Shown piece after piece: positions 24,125 to 34,125 of a stretch of 64,000 nucleotides of DNA. This stretch comes from Platycnemis pennipes (lineage: Eukaryota > Arthropoda > Insecta > Odonata > Platycnemididae): assembly GCA_933228895.1 (NCBI GenBank), contig OW121857.1, forward strand, positions 2,232,001 through 2,296,000, in the 5' to 3' direction. A program made the translations under genes and the position numbers. The notes beneath the pieces were generated by a model that was not told the origin of the DNA, searched no databases, and was given only the letters and a program-made list of their open reading frames with translations. How positions within the stretch are numbered: the stretch's first letter is position 1; every line of letters starts with the position of its first letter.

Positions 24125-24984
24125 GAGGTATACAAGGTAGTGTGATAGGTCCACTCCTGTTCCTTTTGTACATAAATGATATCAATAAGGTGGTAAAAAG
24201 TAAGCTTCGTCTATTTGCTGATGACGCAGTAGTGTACAGGGAAATTCTATGCCCTAACGATAAAGAATATTTAAATGATGACCTACATGCAATTGAAAAT
24301 TGGTTTGAAGCATGGCAGTTAGAATTAAACTTTAAAAAATGTCTTGTAATGAATTTTTGGAAAAAGAATAGCTCTCCTCCTACCACTTACAAAATATGTA
24401 AGAATGAATTAACAAACGTGGAATCCATTAAATATCTTGGAATAAGACTGACAAATGATCTTTCCTTGGGTAAACACATACGTGAAATAATGGGTCAAGG
24501 GAATCGTAAACTGGGATTCGTCAAAAGAGTACTGGGTAAATGTGACGATCATGTACGAGAAATCAGCTACTTTTCCCTTGTAAGACCTCATTTGGAGTAT
24601 GCTGCCAGTGTATGGGATCCCTACGAAATCGGTCTAAATAATGAACTTGAACGTGTGCGGCGAAGATCGGCAAGATTTGTAAAGGGACGGTACGATAACC
24701 TAATTATCGTAACCAGTGTATTAAATGAATTAAATTGGGAATCATTGTCAGATCGCAGGTTGAAATTCAGACTCAATCTCTTAAATAAATTCCAAGATAA
24801 TATTTTCAGTGGTTACGTAAAAAATATTTTGCGAACCCCAACTTACTATGGTAGACTGAATCATGATCATAAAATTAGAGAAATCGATTGCCGAACTGAC
24901 AGATTCAAAAACTCCTACTTTCCTCTTACAATCAGGGATATGAATAACGGTAAATATATCCAATACGAGTGTATCAATGGATAA
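24125..24984 (+). pseudogene. LINE B reverse transcriptase, C-terminal part only
   Basis: The open frame holds GSVIGPLLFLLYINDI, LRLFADDAVVYREI with both catalytic Asp, WQLELNFKKC, the YLGIRL segment, HLEYAASVWDP and a C-terminus ending ...YECING. It lacks the endonuclease and RT boxes 0 to 4, so it cannot act alone. The frame continues upstream to an ATG at 23971 through the 3' end of LINE A, making a 337-codon chimeric ORF whose first 45 or so residues are translated LINE 3' UTR and tail (VDVDVDVG from the hexamer). That upstream extension is accidental. The B protein is clearly related to A but diverged throughout. Confidence 0.9.
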
Positions 24985-25154
24985 CATTGGTAGCTGGATG
25001 TTGATATAAGGACTTGAAGCTAATCCAACTAACAGATTGTTTTTGTTTGCTTTGCTATTTTTATCTATTCTTAAATTGTGTTGTTTAGAACAGTATATAA
25101 ATACTACTCCTTTTTTATGCATTATGCGTAGTGCATGTTAGGTGAGAATTCACC

Positions 25155-25187
25155 CCCTGCCACACACTTTTATGGTGGCTTGCAGGG
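25155..25187 (+). promoter_or_regulatory. Predicted 3' RNA hairpin of LINE B
   Basis: CCCTG/CAGGG and CCAC/GTGG pair exactly as at 24007-24039, while the loop differs (ACACTTTTATG against ACACCCTCGCG). Conservation of the stem with a changed loop supports a folded RNA. Confidence 0.6.
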
Positions 25188-25208
25188 TATTATGTAGATG
25201 TAGATGTA

Positions 25209-26974
25209 CGTGATCCGAACGATACTCACAGAGGAGGTCTGCAGGCTCATTCACACTTTCCCCAGTTGATTTCACTCAACGTTGGACGCAAAAGCAATGC
25301 CGTCACCCTTCATGTAGAGAAATGCAGGAGAGAAGAAGAGGACGAGATGGGGATCCGGCCGCTAGGTTTGATGTGAATCGTCTCCACCACGAAGTGCGCA
25401 CGTCCTGTTTGACGGCCTGCGCACTGGCCTTGAGTTTACTCCTCAAGCAGGAGAACAGAATAACAACTGGATATCCCCACCAGTGCCGAGAGTCGAGCAT
25501 CAGCACCTCGCCTCCACAGGAAGGCAATTTGGAGTCGATGTCTCTTCCGCTTCAATGCTTCGTGATCCTCGTAATGAGAGCTCTAGATTGCGCAGGCAGA
25601 TTGCTTTTTTCCTCCGAGGAACCGTTCGCTTCCTTATGTTGCACAACGCCCTGAACACACAATCAGTGTCTCTGCCTGGCACTAATTAACGGAGCGAGCT
25701 TGAAACATTCATCTCATTTGCCGCTCCGTCAAGTTCCCGGCCACAGAGGCGGCGTCTGCAGGAAGGAGGAAAGCAAACGTTGGGAAGTGAAGGGAGGGGT
25801 TTTTAAATATAAGCAGCTGCTCCGCAAATGTGAGTGCGAGCCGCGGGATGTGTGTATGTGCACATTCGTGGATGAAATCGTCGCAGGCAATACATACATT
25901 ATTCTCATGCCTCATTATCACCAGTTTGGATGAGTTCTCCGAAATTAACTTTCCTCATGCGACGAAGCGTAAGAAGCATTTCAGGCTCAGCCGGGTTACG
26001 AAGTTGAAAACTTATATTTGCAGGGAAGCAACCATTAATGAGTAGGGTAAGCGGGAACTCATGCTGACCACGATAAAACAACAAGACCACTTATTCTAAA
26101 AGGAAGTGTCCTGTGCATCAGAAACGGAAAATGTCCTGATTCCGGCAACCTTTGCTTATCACATACTTGTGACTACATCATATATGTAGGTATGTTACTA
26201 CATTGTAATCGTTGCAACTGCGACGGACGACTGAAGTCATCTTAGGTGATTGAGGGATACTGGAGTGTGGTTGGAGAGATGGGAGCTTCGGGTGACGCTG
26301 GTGGTGAGATACATGTGCGCCGACGTGTCCAACAACATGGACCATTGGAATTTTCCCGCCCTCCAGTAGGTGTCACAATAACGCCGAAAATTTGGCACTA
26401 CAAGGACTCCGACTCGGTCCGGTTTGGTGATAACTGCAGCCAGCACGGAAAAATGTTCCTTTATTTCATTAGACAAACTTTTACTTTTAGAGAAGAGGAT
26501 TTATTGAAATCGTAGTTAATACAAAACCGTGGTAAAAAATGAATGCGATACAAAAACCACTGATCAAGAAATCAAGACTAAAAATGTGGAGAAGCGTGTA
26601 ATGCATATGAGGATTAATTGTAACGTCCACTTTTGGAATATTTAATGACGAAATTAACCAACTAATACCTGCATGATAGTCTGAAAATCGTAATTTTCTC
26701 TCCGAGTAGGTTCTTTTAAAAGTCTAATTAATATTCAGGATTATTTAGAACTAAATAATATGCTATGTACTCTTAGGGATTATTTTATAATGCTTGATTT
26801 AACCCCATGACGTGTTGCCGTGGACATTAAGTTTTAAGTGATGTGAAGTCTAACCTGAGTTTTATGAAGTTCAAAATACCTGTCCTAGTGTAAAAGGATT
26901 GCGAACTAGCAGCGAACACCTAAGTGGAATCACACGCCGAAATGCACAGTTGCAGAATATTCAAGACGAATACT
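25209..26974. other. Unassigned region with a GC-rich block
   Basis: Bases 25310-25760 are GC-rich relative to the surroundings, with overlapping ORFs on both strands and no recognised domain. An 89-codon plus ORF at 26246-26515 contains FSRPPVGVTITPKIWHY, which I cannot place. The remainder is AT-rich. Confidence 0.35.
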
Positions 26975-27055
26975 CCACCCCGACCGGGATTCGAACCTGG
27001 AACCCCTGATTTCTGGCCAGGCACTCGACTGGTTGAGCTACGGTCCAAAATAGAG
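26975..27055 (-). repeat. tRNA-like SINE head or tRNA pseudogene
   Basis: On the minus strand, ACCGTAGCTCAACCAGTCGA (A-box-like) and CCAGGTTCGAATCCCGG (B-box-like, with a nearly complete T-arm) are spaced as in a tRNA. The acceptor ends do not pair, so a functional tRNA is unlikely. Confidence 0.55.
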
Positions 27056-27131
27056 TTCATCTTACTTGCAGTACATCAAACATTTTCTATGTACTATGCA
27101 AATTTGCATATTTCATCTCTTATATTGCAGT

Positions 27132-27225
27132 ACAGGTGCTACCAAATGGATTACCCGTTACACATATTTGTGATCCTTCTTATTGCAACTTCAACAATAC
27201 CGTGGACATTTGCCGAGTGCCATTT
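27132..27225 (+). other. Candidate host exon, cysteine-containing
   Basis: A pyrimidine-rich tract ending TTATATTGCAG precedes a frame reading QVLPNGLPVTHICDPSY followed by CNFNNTVDICR. The mix of Cys, Asn-Xaa-Thr and loop-like residues resembles an extracellular protein and is unlike the low-complexity ORFs nearby. A possible donor, weak, is GAGTGCCA at about 27225. No partner exons were identified, so this is a suggestion only. Confidence 0.22.
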
Positions 27226-28566
27226 CCTTTTATCATTCAGAATTCTTTGGATTCCACACCTATTTCTTGGCTCCATATATGGTTCTCTACTATTATAAGC
27301 TTAGCGTCATTCCTGGCTTTTGGAAAAAAATGGAAAGTTGAGGGAAATAAGGTCCTTATCCGTTATATATCATCGAAAACGTCCATTTCCTTTTGTATTT
27401 TTTATTTCCTCCCTTATTTTCAATGTATCTTTGCACCCCAGCACACGAAGGCAGATATTATCGACTCCCCTACACGTATAGCACGAAGAGGGGAAACGGC
27501 GTTTTTCTCCCCCTGTTAGCACTAATTCCCAGGTAATGTCACAGAGTTCATCTCAAGGGGCGATTTGATCGAGGCCCAATATTTCCAATGGCGAGAGTTT
27601 CCTTCCTCCTGCTGTTGTCTGTAACTCCCGTGCTCGTTCATACGTTCGTTTAGTCACTCGTTACCGTTAAGGGTGCCCTCTACCCCTTCCCGTCTCCCCT
27701 ATCTCCCTCCGAAAGTCATTATCTGGCGAGGCTGCCGTCCACGCATCTTTTAACGACGGCTTCCGCCATCCCTCGACTCCACCCACGATTTTAAGGCCTT
27801 TTTTTGCAGATTAAATTTTCGTTTTTAAATCAGTGTCCATCAGTCCTCCTCTCTACTTCCGTATAGGTACCCATGTGTAAACTTTTTAAAAGTAGCCGTC
27901 CCAGTGCATCATATTCGAGTTATATGATGTAGTATTTTCCCGGCGAATTGTATTAATGAATGTTCCTCGGGCTTTCCACCGGTTAATATACTCCATTTCT
28001 GCCTGTTAACATGTGGAAAGCCCGAGAAACATTCATTTATAATTATAGTCGTGTGTTTTATTGCTTGAGCAATAATTCTTTTTAGGTATGGCCCAATCTG
28101 CTCTACAAACCATACATTGGGGAGTATTAACTGGTTTATCAAACTAGCTATTGTCATTATCTGGTCTGCGTGGATCTGCTAATATTTTCATTTCATGAAG
28201 GCGATCGCCGTATTCCAGTTTTTTTCAATCATCATCTTTGGCTTCTTCTCCCTGTTGAGCTCAAATATGTTTACCGCAGGCACTGGCTTCCACTGTGAAC
28301 TATCGTCTCCCCACTTTCCCGTGAGCAGTAGTTGACTGGATTAGGACGTGCTCAGGGACGTACTGCATTTTTAAAAGTATAAATTCGGCTAGAGGTGTTT
28401 GTTCTGGGGAGGCCAGGGATAGGGTGATGACGTCAGGGGATGCTATTCCTAAACATCGGTTTCCATGGCGCAGTATTCATAGAGCGTCTCCTTCAAATCG
28501 ACGCAAGACAGGGTGTAATGCGATGGCAAAGTGAATCATCGTGTCTGAATTACTGAGCTCTTAATG
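27226..28566. other. Unassigned region
   Basis: No recognised gene. Pyrimidine-rich between 27600 and 27780. It contains the inverted repeat listed separately at 27955-28037. Confidence 0.35.
27955..28037. repeat. Inverted repeat, 25-bp arms
   Basis: AATGAATGTTCCTCGGGCTT plus TCCAC at 27955-27979 is the reverse complement of 28013-28037 with one mismatch; the spacer is 33 bases and contains a further GTTAA/TTAAC pairing. It could be a small foldback element or the footprint of a template-switch mutation. Confidence 0.8.
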
Positions 28567-29086
28567 TTAAATGCCGAGGTTTTGAATTGCGATATTTTTA
28601 GTTTTGCATTTATTTTCTGATAAAAGGTTAAAACCACAGCGATAAAGTAGGTACGTATGGAGAGACATTCTCTTCAATATTAGGACGATCCATTCCACAC
28701 GAATGAAATCGAAGGCATTTTCTAGATCCGGGGTCAATACAGAGAAAAAGTTTTCTCCGTGAAGATCCGACGTCAATTCCATATCTCCTATTATTAGAGT
28801 TTCGTCTAGAATACTTCTGCTTGGTGAGACCGCGTATTGCTTTGCGTGTAGTACACTGTCTATCAGGGCCATCACGCGATTCTTAAATGTAAGCCATTAT
28901 TTTATACTCTACATTTAAAAGGGAAACTGGCGTAACACCTTTAAAACTCTTTGGTTCATAGTTTTTGGTACAAGCATAATGTGCGCTAATCGCTGTTAAT
29001 CTCTTAAGAAAACCTTCTCGCAGGACTTGCCTAAAACTTGGAGGTGGACCTCTAACGGCTTCGGTGGTTGTTTTGTTTCGTCGCAT
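28567..29086 (-). pseudogene. L1/Tx1-like LINE reverse transcriptase fragment
   Basis: On the minus strand one frame ends in PVSLLNVEYKIMAYI (28883-29086), the RT box normally read as RPISLLN-YKI. A second frame (28567-28875) continues with the SILDETLIIGDMEL segment and LTPDLENAFDFIRVEWIVLI, equivalent to the box with catalytic Asp in SLDxEKAFDRVxW. A short gap or frameshift near 28880 separates the frames. Endonuclease, FADD box and 3' end are absent. Box wording fits the L1/Tx1 group better than the CR1-like elements in this window. Dead fragment. Confidence 0.75.
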
Positions 29087-32069
29087 TTCATGACAAAGGA
29101 GTTTCCTTTTCGGATATCATAAGTCTTTTGTTTATCCACCTTCAATATATGTCGTAGCAAAAATGGAATTCATTCCCGACACGCTGACCTCTCCTGCTGC
29201 AGCAGCAAATAATAAGTTCGAAAGGAGTGGAAAAGAGGAAAAGAACATCCAGTGTTCCATGCCTGGGTGAAGGAGGACTTGGTGCTTAACCTTAAGCGCC
29301 GAACCAATTATAGGGCTGCGAAAGAGCCGCGAATACCGCCGTGGTGGAGTCACCCCCCTGAAACACACAATAGAGCAGAGTTTCCCAAAGGAAAAGACCA
29401 CCTCCAAGGATTTAATCATCGGTCATCCGAAGGATACCCTTCAAAGGAGTGGTTTCCTTGCTCAATAAATCCACCTTTGCCTTATTGACAATTGTGGAAG
29501 CTATGGAAAAAAACGGTTGGCATTATGTCCCAGGCGACAGTCTCATGCCAATGCATTGAATAGGGAAGCGTTGATCCAAATTTCATCAAAATTAAAATAA
29601 AATATTCTCTTAAGACTGTTGCTAAACATGTTTTCTCCAGATCTCCCGGGAGATAAAAAAGAAGCGTTCAAGTAATTTTTACTCACATTCTCTTGTGCCT
29701 CTACATCTCCAGAGAATCTTAGAATGTGAATTATTGAAATGTATGTGGCCATGAGTGAAAGCTGCCCATTCTGCTATCACCTTTGCAATTTGTGCGAGAG
29801 CATAGAATTAGACTTTCCCAATCAAAGAAAAATAGCCTTACCCGGAGATAATTAATGGACATTGGTGCATTCAAGACCTACATCAACAAGACAGGAAATG
29901 GTTATCCCGGAGAGTTTGTTTGTAAACTAACAATAGACGGACCTTGTTTCGTCTCTCAATAAGTGAGACTGGACATTAATCACCCTCCCTCCTTGTAATA
30001 TTATAGTGGGTTACGTACTGTGAACCACATGTTTTGACTAAGCCTTCCTCGAATGGGTGTTATTTGCTTCTGGTGAACTGAGTGGACTATTAATTTAATT
30101 GCTCAAGCGGTGTTGTGCAATGAAGTAATTACTTTAGGGGAAGTATACTAACAACAAATACAGTTTTGAATTTTATTCGTTCCATAGGAAATATCCATAA
30201 ATGGCGCCATCTCAGCTCGAAGCCTTGCTGGGAAATAAGAGCCGATATTTACTTAGGGAATAATATTGGACTCTTGATCATGTTGAGATCAAAGTTTTCA
30301 TTTCATGCCGACTTGTTAAAGACTAGTTATTAAATGTGTGACGCTCTACCTGTTCGATAAAAAAATATTGTTTTCCAAAACCGCCCACGTGTAAAACATT
30401 TTGGCTAGAGTGCAATTAAACGGTTCTTGAAATCAGGGTTCATACTGAAATTAACAGATTATCAGCTAACTTATTCCATTTCCACTGCCATTAACTTTCA
30501 AAAACATCATTGCTATTGTAAGCAACCTTTGTTCTAGACAAATTTTCAATTATAATTTCACCGCAGTAGTTTCTATTTTAAAAGAGTTGTATACATTTTT
30601 ATGCCCTAATTATAGCCAAAAAATAGCCCATTCAATCAAATCAAATCTTATTATGCTTTCTGAAATATAACCAGTTCACTTTCAGTTAAGTTTTGTGTTC
30701 TGAGAGACAGATATTAATCCCTCTCTTTTTATGATATATCGGAGAATCCCACGCAAAATAATGAAATAGTTAGTTGTGCGGTCAGTTTCCAGCTGCCATC
30801 TTAATCGGATGATGTGACTCCCAACGAGCGAACTGTTTATTCACCCGTTTACGCAGAGGTCGATGCAGGGAGGTGGTCGTCGCTTTCCCAAATTGCGGAG
30901 CGCGCGATTAGCAGCTGTTTGTGCTTGATTTCCCCCCTGGGGGTGTGCGAGAGGGCTGGGGGTGTGCGAAAGGCCATGGGGGGCCGCGGATGTTGTGCTT
31001 CCATTTAGTTGAGTCGGATAGTTGGCGCGGAGGCCGTGAAACACGCGTGGCTCTTTAAAATCCGCTTTTGCCGCCTCCATGATTGATACTGACGGACCAC
31101 TATTTCGGTGTTCCTCAGCCTACGGATCTAAATGAACCTGCACGAGGATGCCGTGCTATCGTCCATAAAGGTGTCTACTGCTTTTTAAATCTCTCGTGTG
31201 ATAAGCAGTCAATACCATTTCGGTGTAGGCTCATAATACTCTTCCCGCTGCGTAAAATACTACAAAAAATTGATTTTTTTCTGACTGAAATACACACTTT
31301 ATGGAGTTTAGCTAAGTCGTTATCAACGGCAGGTTATTATTTATTACCTATCGAGAATCTATATGACCCAATCTCTTTTCCCTAGGGCTTTCTTATCGAT
31401 CCCTATATCAAGTCAGTCGCGTCAAACTGCAATGGTAATTATTGCCAGTCATCAATTGTTTAGTGTTTGGGTTAACCATAACAGTGATTTTGCTCCGATT
31501 TTGAAGAAATTTATCGATCGTATATCCTCATCGTATTGATTTATATCTCTGCCGTTTACGGCTACAGCCACTCGGTGCGACCACCGGGTTTCGGATGGCC
31601 AGTCAACCTCTGCATAGAAGTTAGATGCGAGATGTGCGATTTTACTGGTCGCAGTCGGGACAAAGAGCGACGGCATTCCGGGTGGGTTTAGGTAGATAGG
31701 CCTTTGTAATGATAAAGAGACTCAAGAAGATGACTTGGAGACGGGAGGTTTCTAACAGTAATGAATTCCATCACCCGGAGGAAATCGCAGCAGCTCTTCT
31801 TCATATGAGTGAAGTTGGAGACCATAGTGGTCGGTACAGCGACACTCATTTCACTTCAGGCGTGCTACCAATTATGTACTATAACGGCTGTAGATGTTTC
31901 CCCTTGCCTTCAACTGTGATGTGGGAGGAAAGGAGAAACCAACACATTATATTCCCGAGGAGTCGCAGCTACTCCACTCTTTCCTTTTTACCAAGACGTG
32001 ATGGAACCCTCTCGAGTAAAATATTCCGGAGAAATAGTCCCCCTTTCAGATCTCCGGGCGGGGTCTTCC
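29087..32069. other. Unassigned region
   Basis: No recognised gene. Bases 30800-31080 form a GC-rich, CpG-containing block with a local duplication of GGGGGTGTGCGA near 30938-30970. ORFs there are on both strands and lack domains. Confidence 0.35.
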
Positions 32070-34125
32070 CGAGAGAGTACAGCAGTCAAGTCTTTTAGAC
32101 ATTTTAGGGCAAGGACGTGGAACGTGAGATCGCTGTGGACCTGTGGAAGACTGGAGAACCTGAAGGTAGAAATGCGAAGAATGCACCTCGACGTGTTAGG
32201 AGTAAGCGAAATGAAGTGGCCCGAAGAAGGAGACTTTTGGAGTGGAAGTCACAGAATTATTCACACACGATAACTGAATGGAATCGCTGGAGTGGGGGAA
32301 ATATGATGGAAACACAATCACGGATGACCTTTCGGAAAACACTGGAAAACGATACGGAAGAGGATCTGACTCTGAAATCAGTGGAAGAGAGATGGGAGAA
32401 CATAATACAAAGGGAGACCGCGGAAGGAGACAATTTGCCAAGATGAAGCAGTGGACCAGAGAAGGAGTCTTAGTATGGAATGAGGTGAGAAGAAGTTACA
32501 AAAATGTGGAAACGAAGAAGAAAAACTGCTAAAAATGATTAAAGAATGAGATAAACCGTAAAGAGAGAAAAGCAATGGGAATGTGGCTGAATGATCGACA
32601 TAGGAACCTTGAAGATGGAAAGGTGAAGGTTGTGCAACGGATGGTAAGGAACCACTTCACTTAGGGTCATAAATGGAGAACTTTTAAATTTTACCTGAAG
32701 ATAATGTGAAGAGTCGGAAATAATATTGGGGGAAAGGTAATCAATGGAAGCGATCTAATTGCAGAAGTAATCAAATGAAGAAACGAAGTCGAAAAGGGAG
32801 TATCAGACCTAAGATGGAAATAGAGGGAGCAGTTGAGGACGTGAGGTTAAACAAGGCCTCTGGAGCAGATGATATTCCTGCCGAGCTAATTAAAATGCGG
32901 AAGAGAGAGTCTTAGTACCTAGCTGTAGTACAGAAATCATCTGCGGCATGCATTCGGGAGGCGAAATGCACAGGAGCTTCGAGAAGAGCATTTTCATCCC
33001 CATTCCCGAAAAGAAGAGCGTCGGGAGCTGTTTTAGGACCAAAAGCCTGACGACTCTTTGCATCATCGATAGAAAAATAGAAAAGCTGAGGAGTTCGTTG
33101 ACCAATTTGGGCGCAGAAGAAAACAAGAGAAGCGCCATCACCCGCTGGCTACTTATAGAGAAGTGATCGTTCAACGTTCGTTGTGTCTGCGGATTTGAAG
33201 AAGGCATTTGACAACGTGGATTGAAATTTAATGCTCAGAATTTCGACCGAAATTATCACACTACAACCGAAGATAATTCACAGTTTATATAGAAATCAGG
33301 TCGCTGTGTTCGAATCATGCCCAATCAGCGGAGAGTCAAGAATGAAGAAAGGAATGAGACACGGTTGTGCACACTCCTATTCAATATCTACATCAAGAAA
33401 ACCATCCAATAGGTCAAAGAAAGACCTTCAGAGGCGAATAAAAAAAGGTAAAAAATCAGAGTTCTGCGATTTGCTGACGACAGAGCGATAATTGGAGAAA
33501 TAAAGAAGACCCTATTCCTTATGGAAAGGAAAATGGCCAGGTATCAGGTGAAGATCAATGCAACGAAAACTAAGGTATGCATTCGGATAGAAGAGGCCAA
33601 AACGTTGGCATTAGGAAAACGAGAAGTTGAGAAGTTGAAGGAGTAGGTATCTGGGGAGCCAGGTTACCCGCGATGGAAGAAGCAAGAGAGAAATAATATA
33701 TGATCTATATGATGTATAAAGAGAGAAATAGCTAGCAGAATAGCCCGGATTCTGCACGCAATGGAAACACGTGGAAGGGAGGACGCAATTCATCGGAACG
33801 TACATCTGGAGCATGTTCCTTTACGGCGGTGAGGCGTGGACGATGACAGCAGGGGAGAAGTCAAGTGTGGAAGCATTCAAAATGGGTGCTGCAGAATAGT
33901 GATGAAGGTTGAATGTAGTAATGAAGATTAAAGACAGTTTGATTGACAAACAAAAGAGTTCTGAGAAGCGTGAGAGAAAATAGCGATCTGCAGAAAACCA
34001 AAGAAGGTGAGACGACTTAAACGGCTTTATCGTGAGACATGATGGCCTGATGAAAACAATCGTCGAGGTAAACTTGAACGGAGAGAAATCAATTCTTGTG
34101 GTATATATCCTGGAAAGAGTCGGGA
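32070..34125 (+). pseudogene. RTE-like LINE (endonuclease plus RT), decayed and internally deleted
   Basis: A run of fragments in the order of an EN-RT polyprotein, in changing frames. Endonuclease start TWNVRSLWTCGRLENLK and LDVLGVSEMKW (32115-32220, catalytic Asn and Glu segments) is followed by a loss of most of the remaining endonuclease. Then come SVEERWENIIQ (32380), the RHRNLEDGKVKVVQRM segment (32596), RT box NKASGADDIPAELIKM (32850), ADLKKAFDNVD (33190), a degraded RFADD near 33465, a C-terminal WSMFLYGGEAWTM (33810) and RHDGLMKTIVE (34035). Stops and frameshifts are frequent. The last motif recurs in the minus-strand fragment at 62885-63195, tying them to one family. Clade assignment is by motif style (insect endonuclease-reverse transcriptase, RTE group) and would need a tree. 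Confidence 0.85.

Larger units (their letters stand above)
24125..25208 (+). mobile_element. CR1/Jockey-superfamily LINE, family B, 5'-truncated
   Basis: The copy begins inside the RT domain, just before GSVIGPLLFLLYINDI, about 57 bases after the hexamer tail of LINE A, and ends with the shared terminal hairpin (25155-25187) and hexamer tail (to about 25208). The 3' UTR is about 220 bases, longer than in A and different except for the last 60 or so bases. Other B copies are at 3001-3694 and, on the minus strand, 46033-47205. Confidence 0.92.

Noticed and set aside
26975..27055. Functional tRNA gene
   Set aside because: The T-arm is good but the acceptor arms do not pair; more likely a SINE head or pseudogene.
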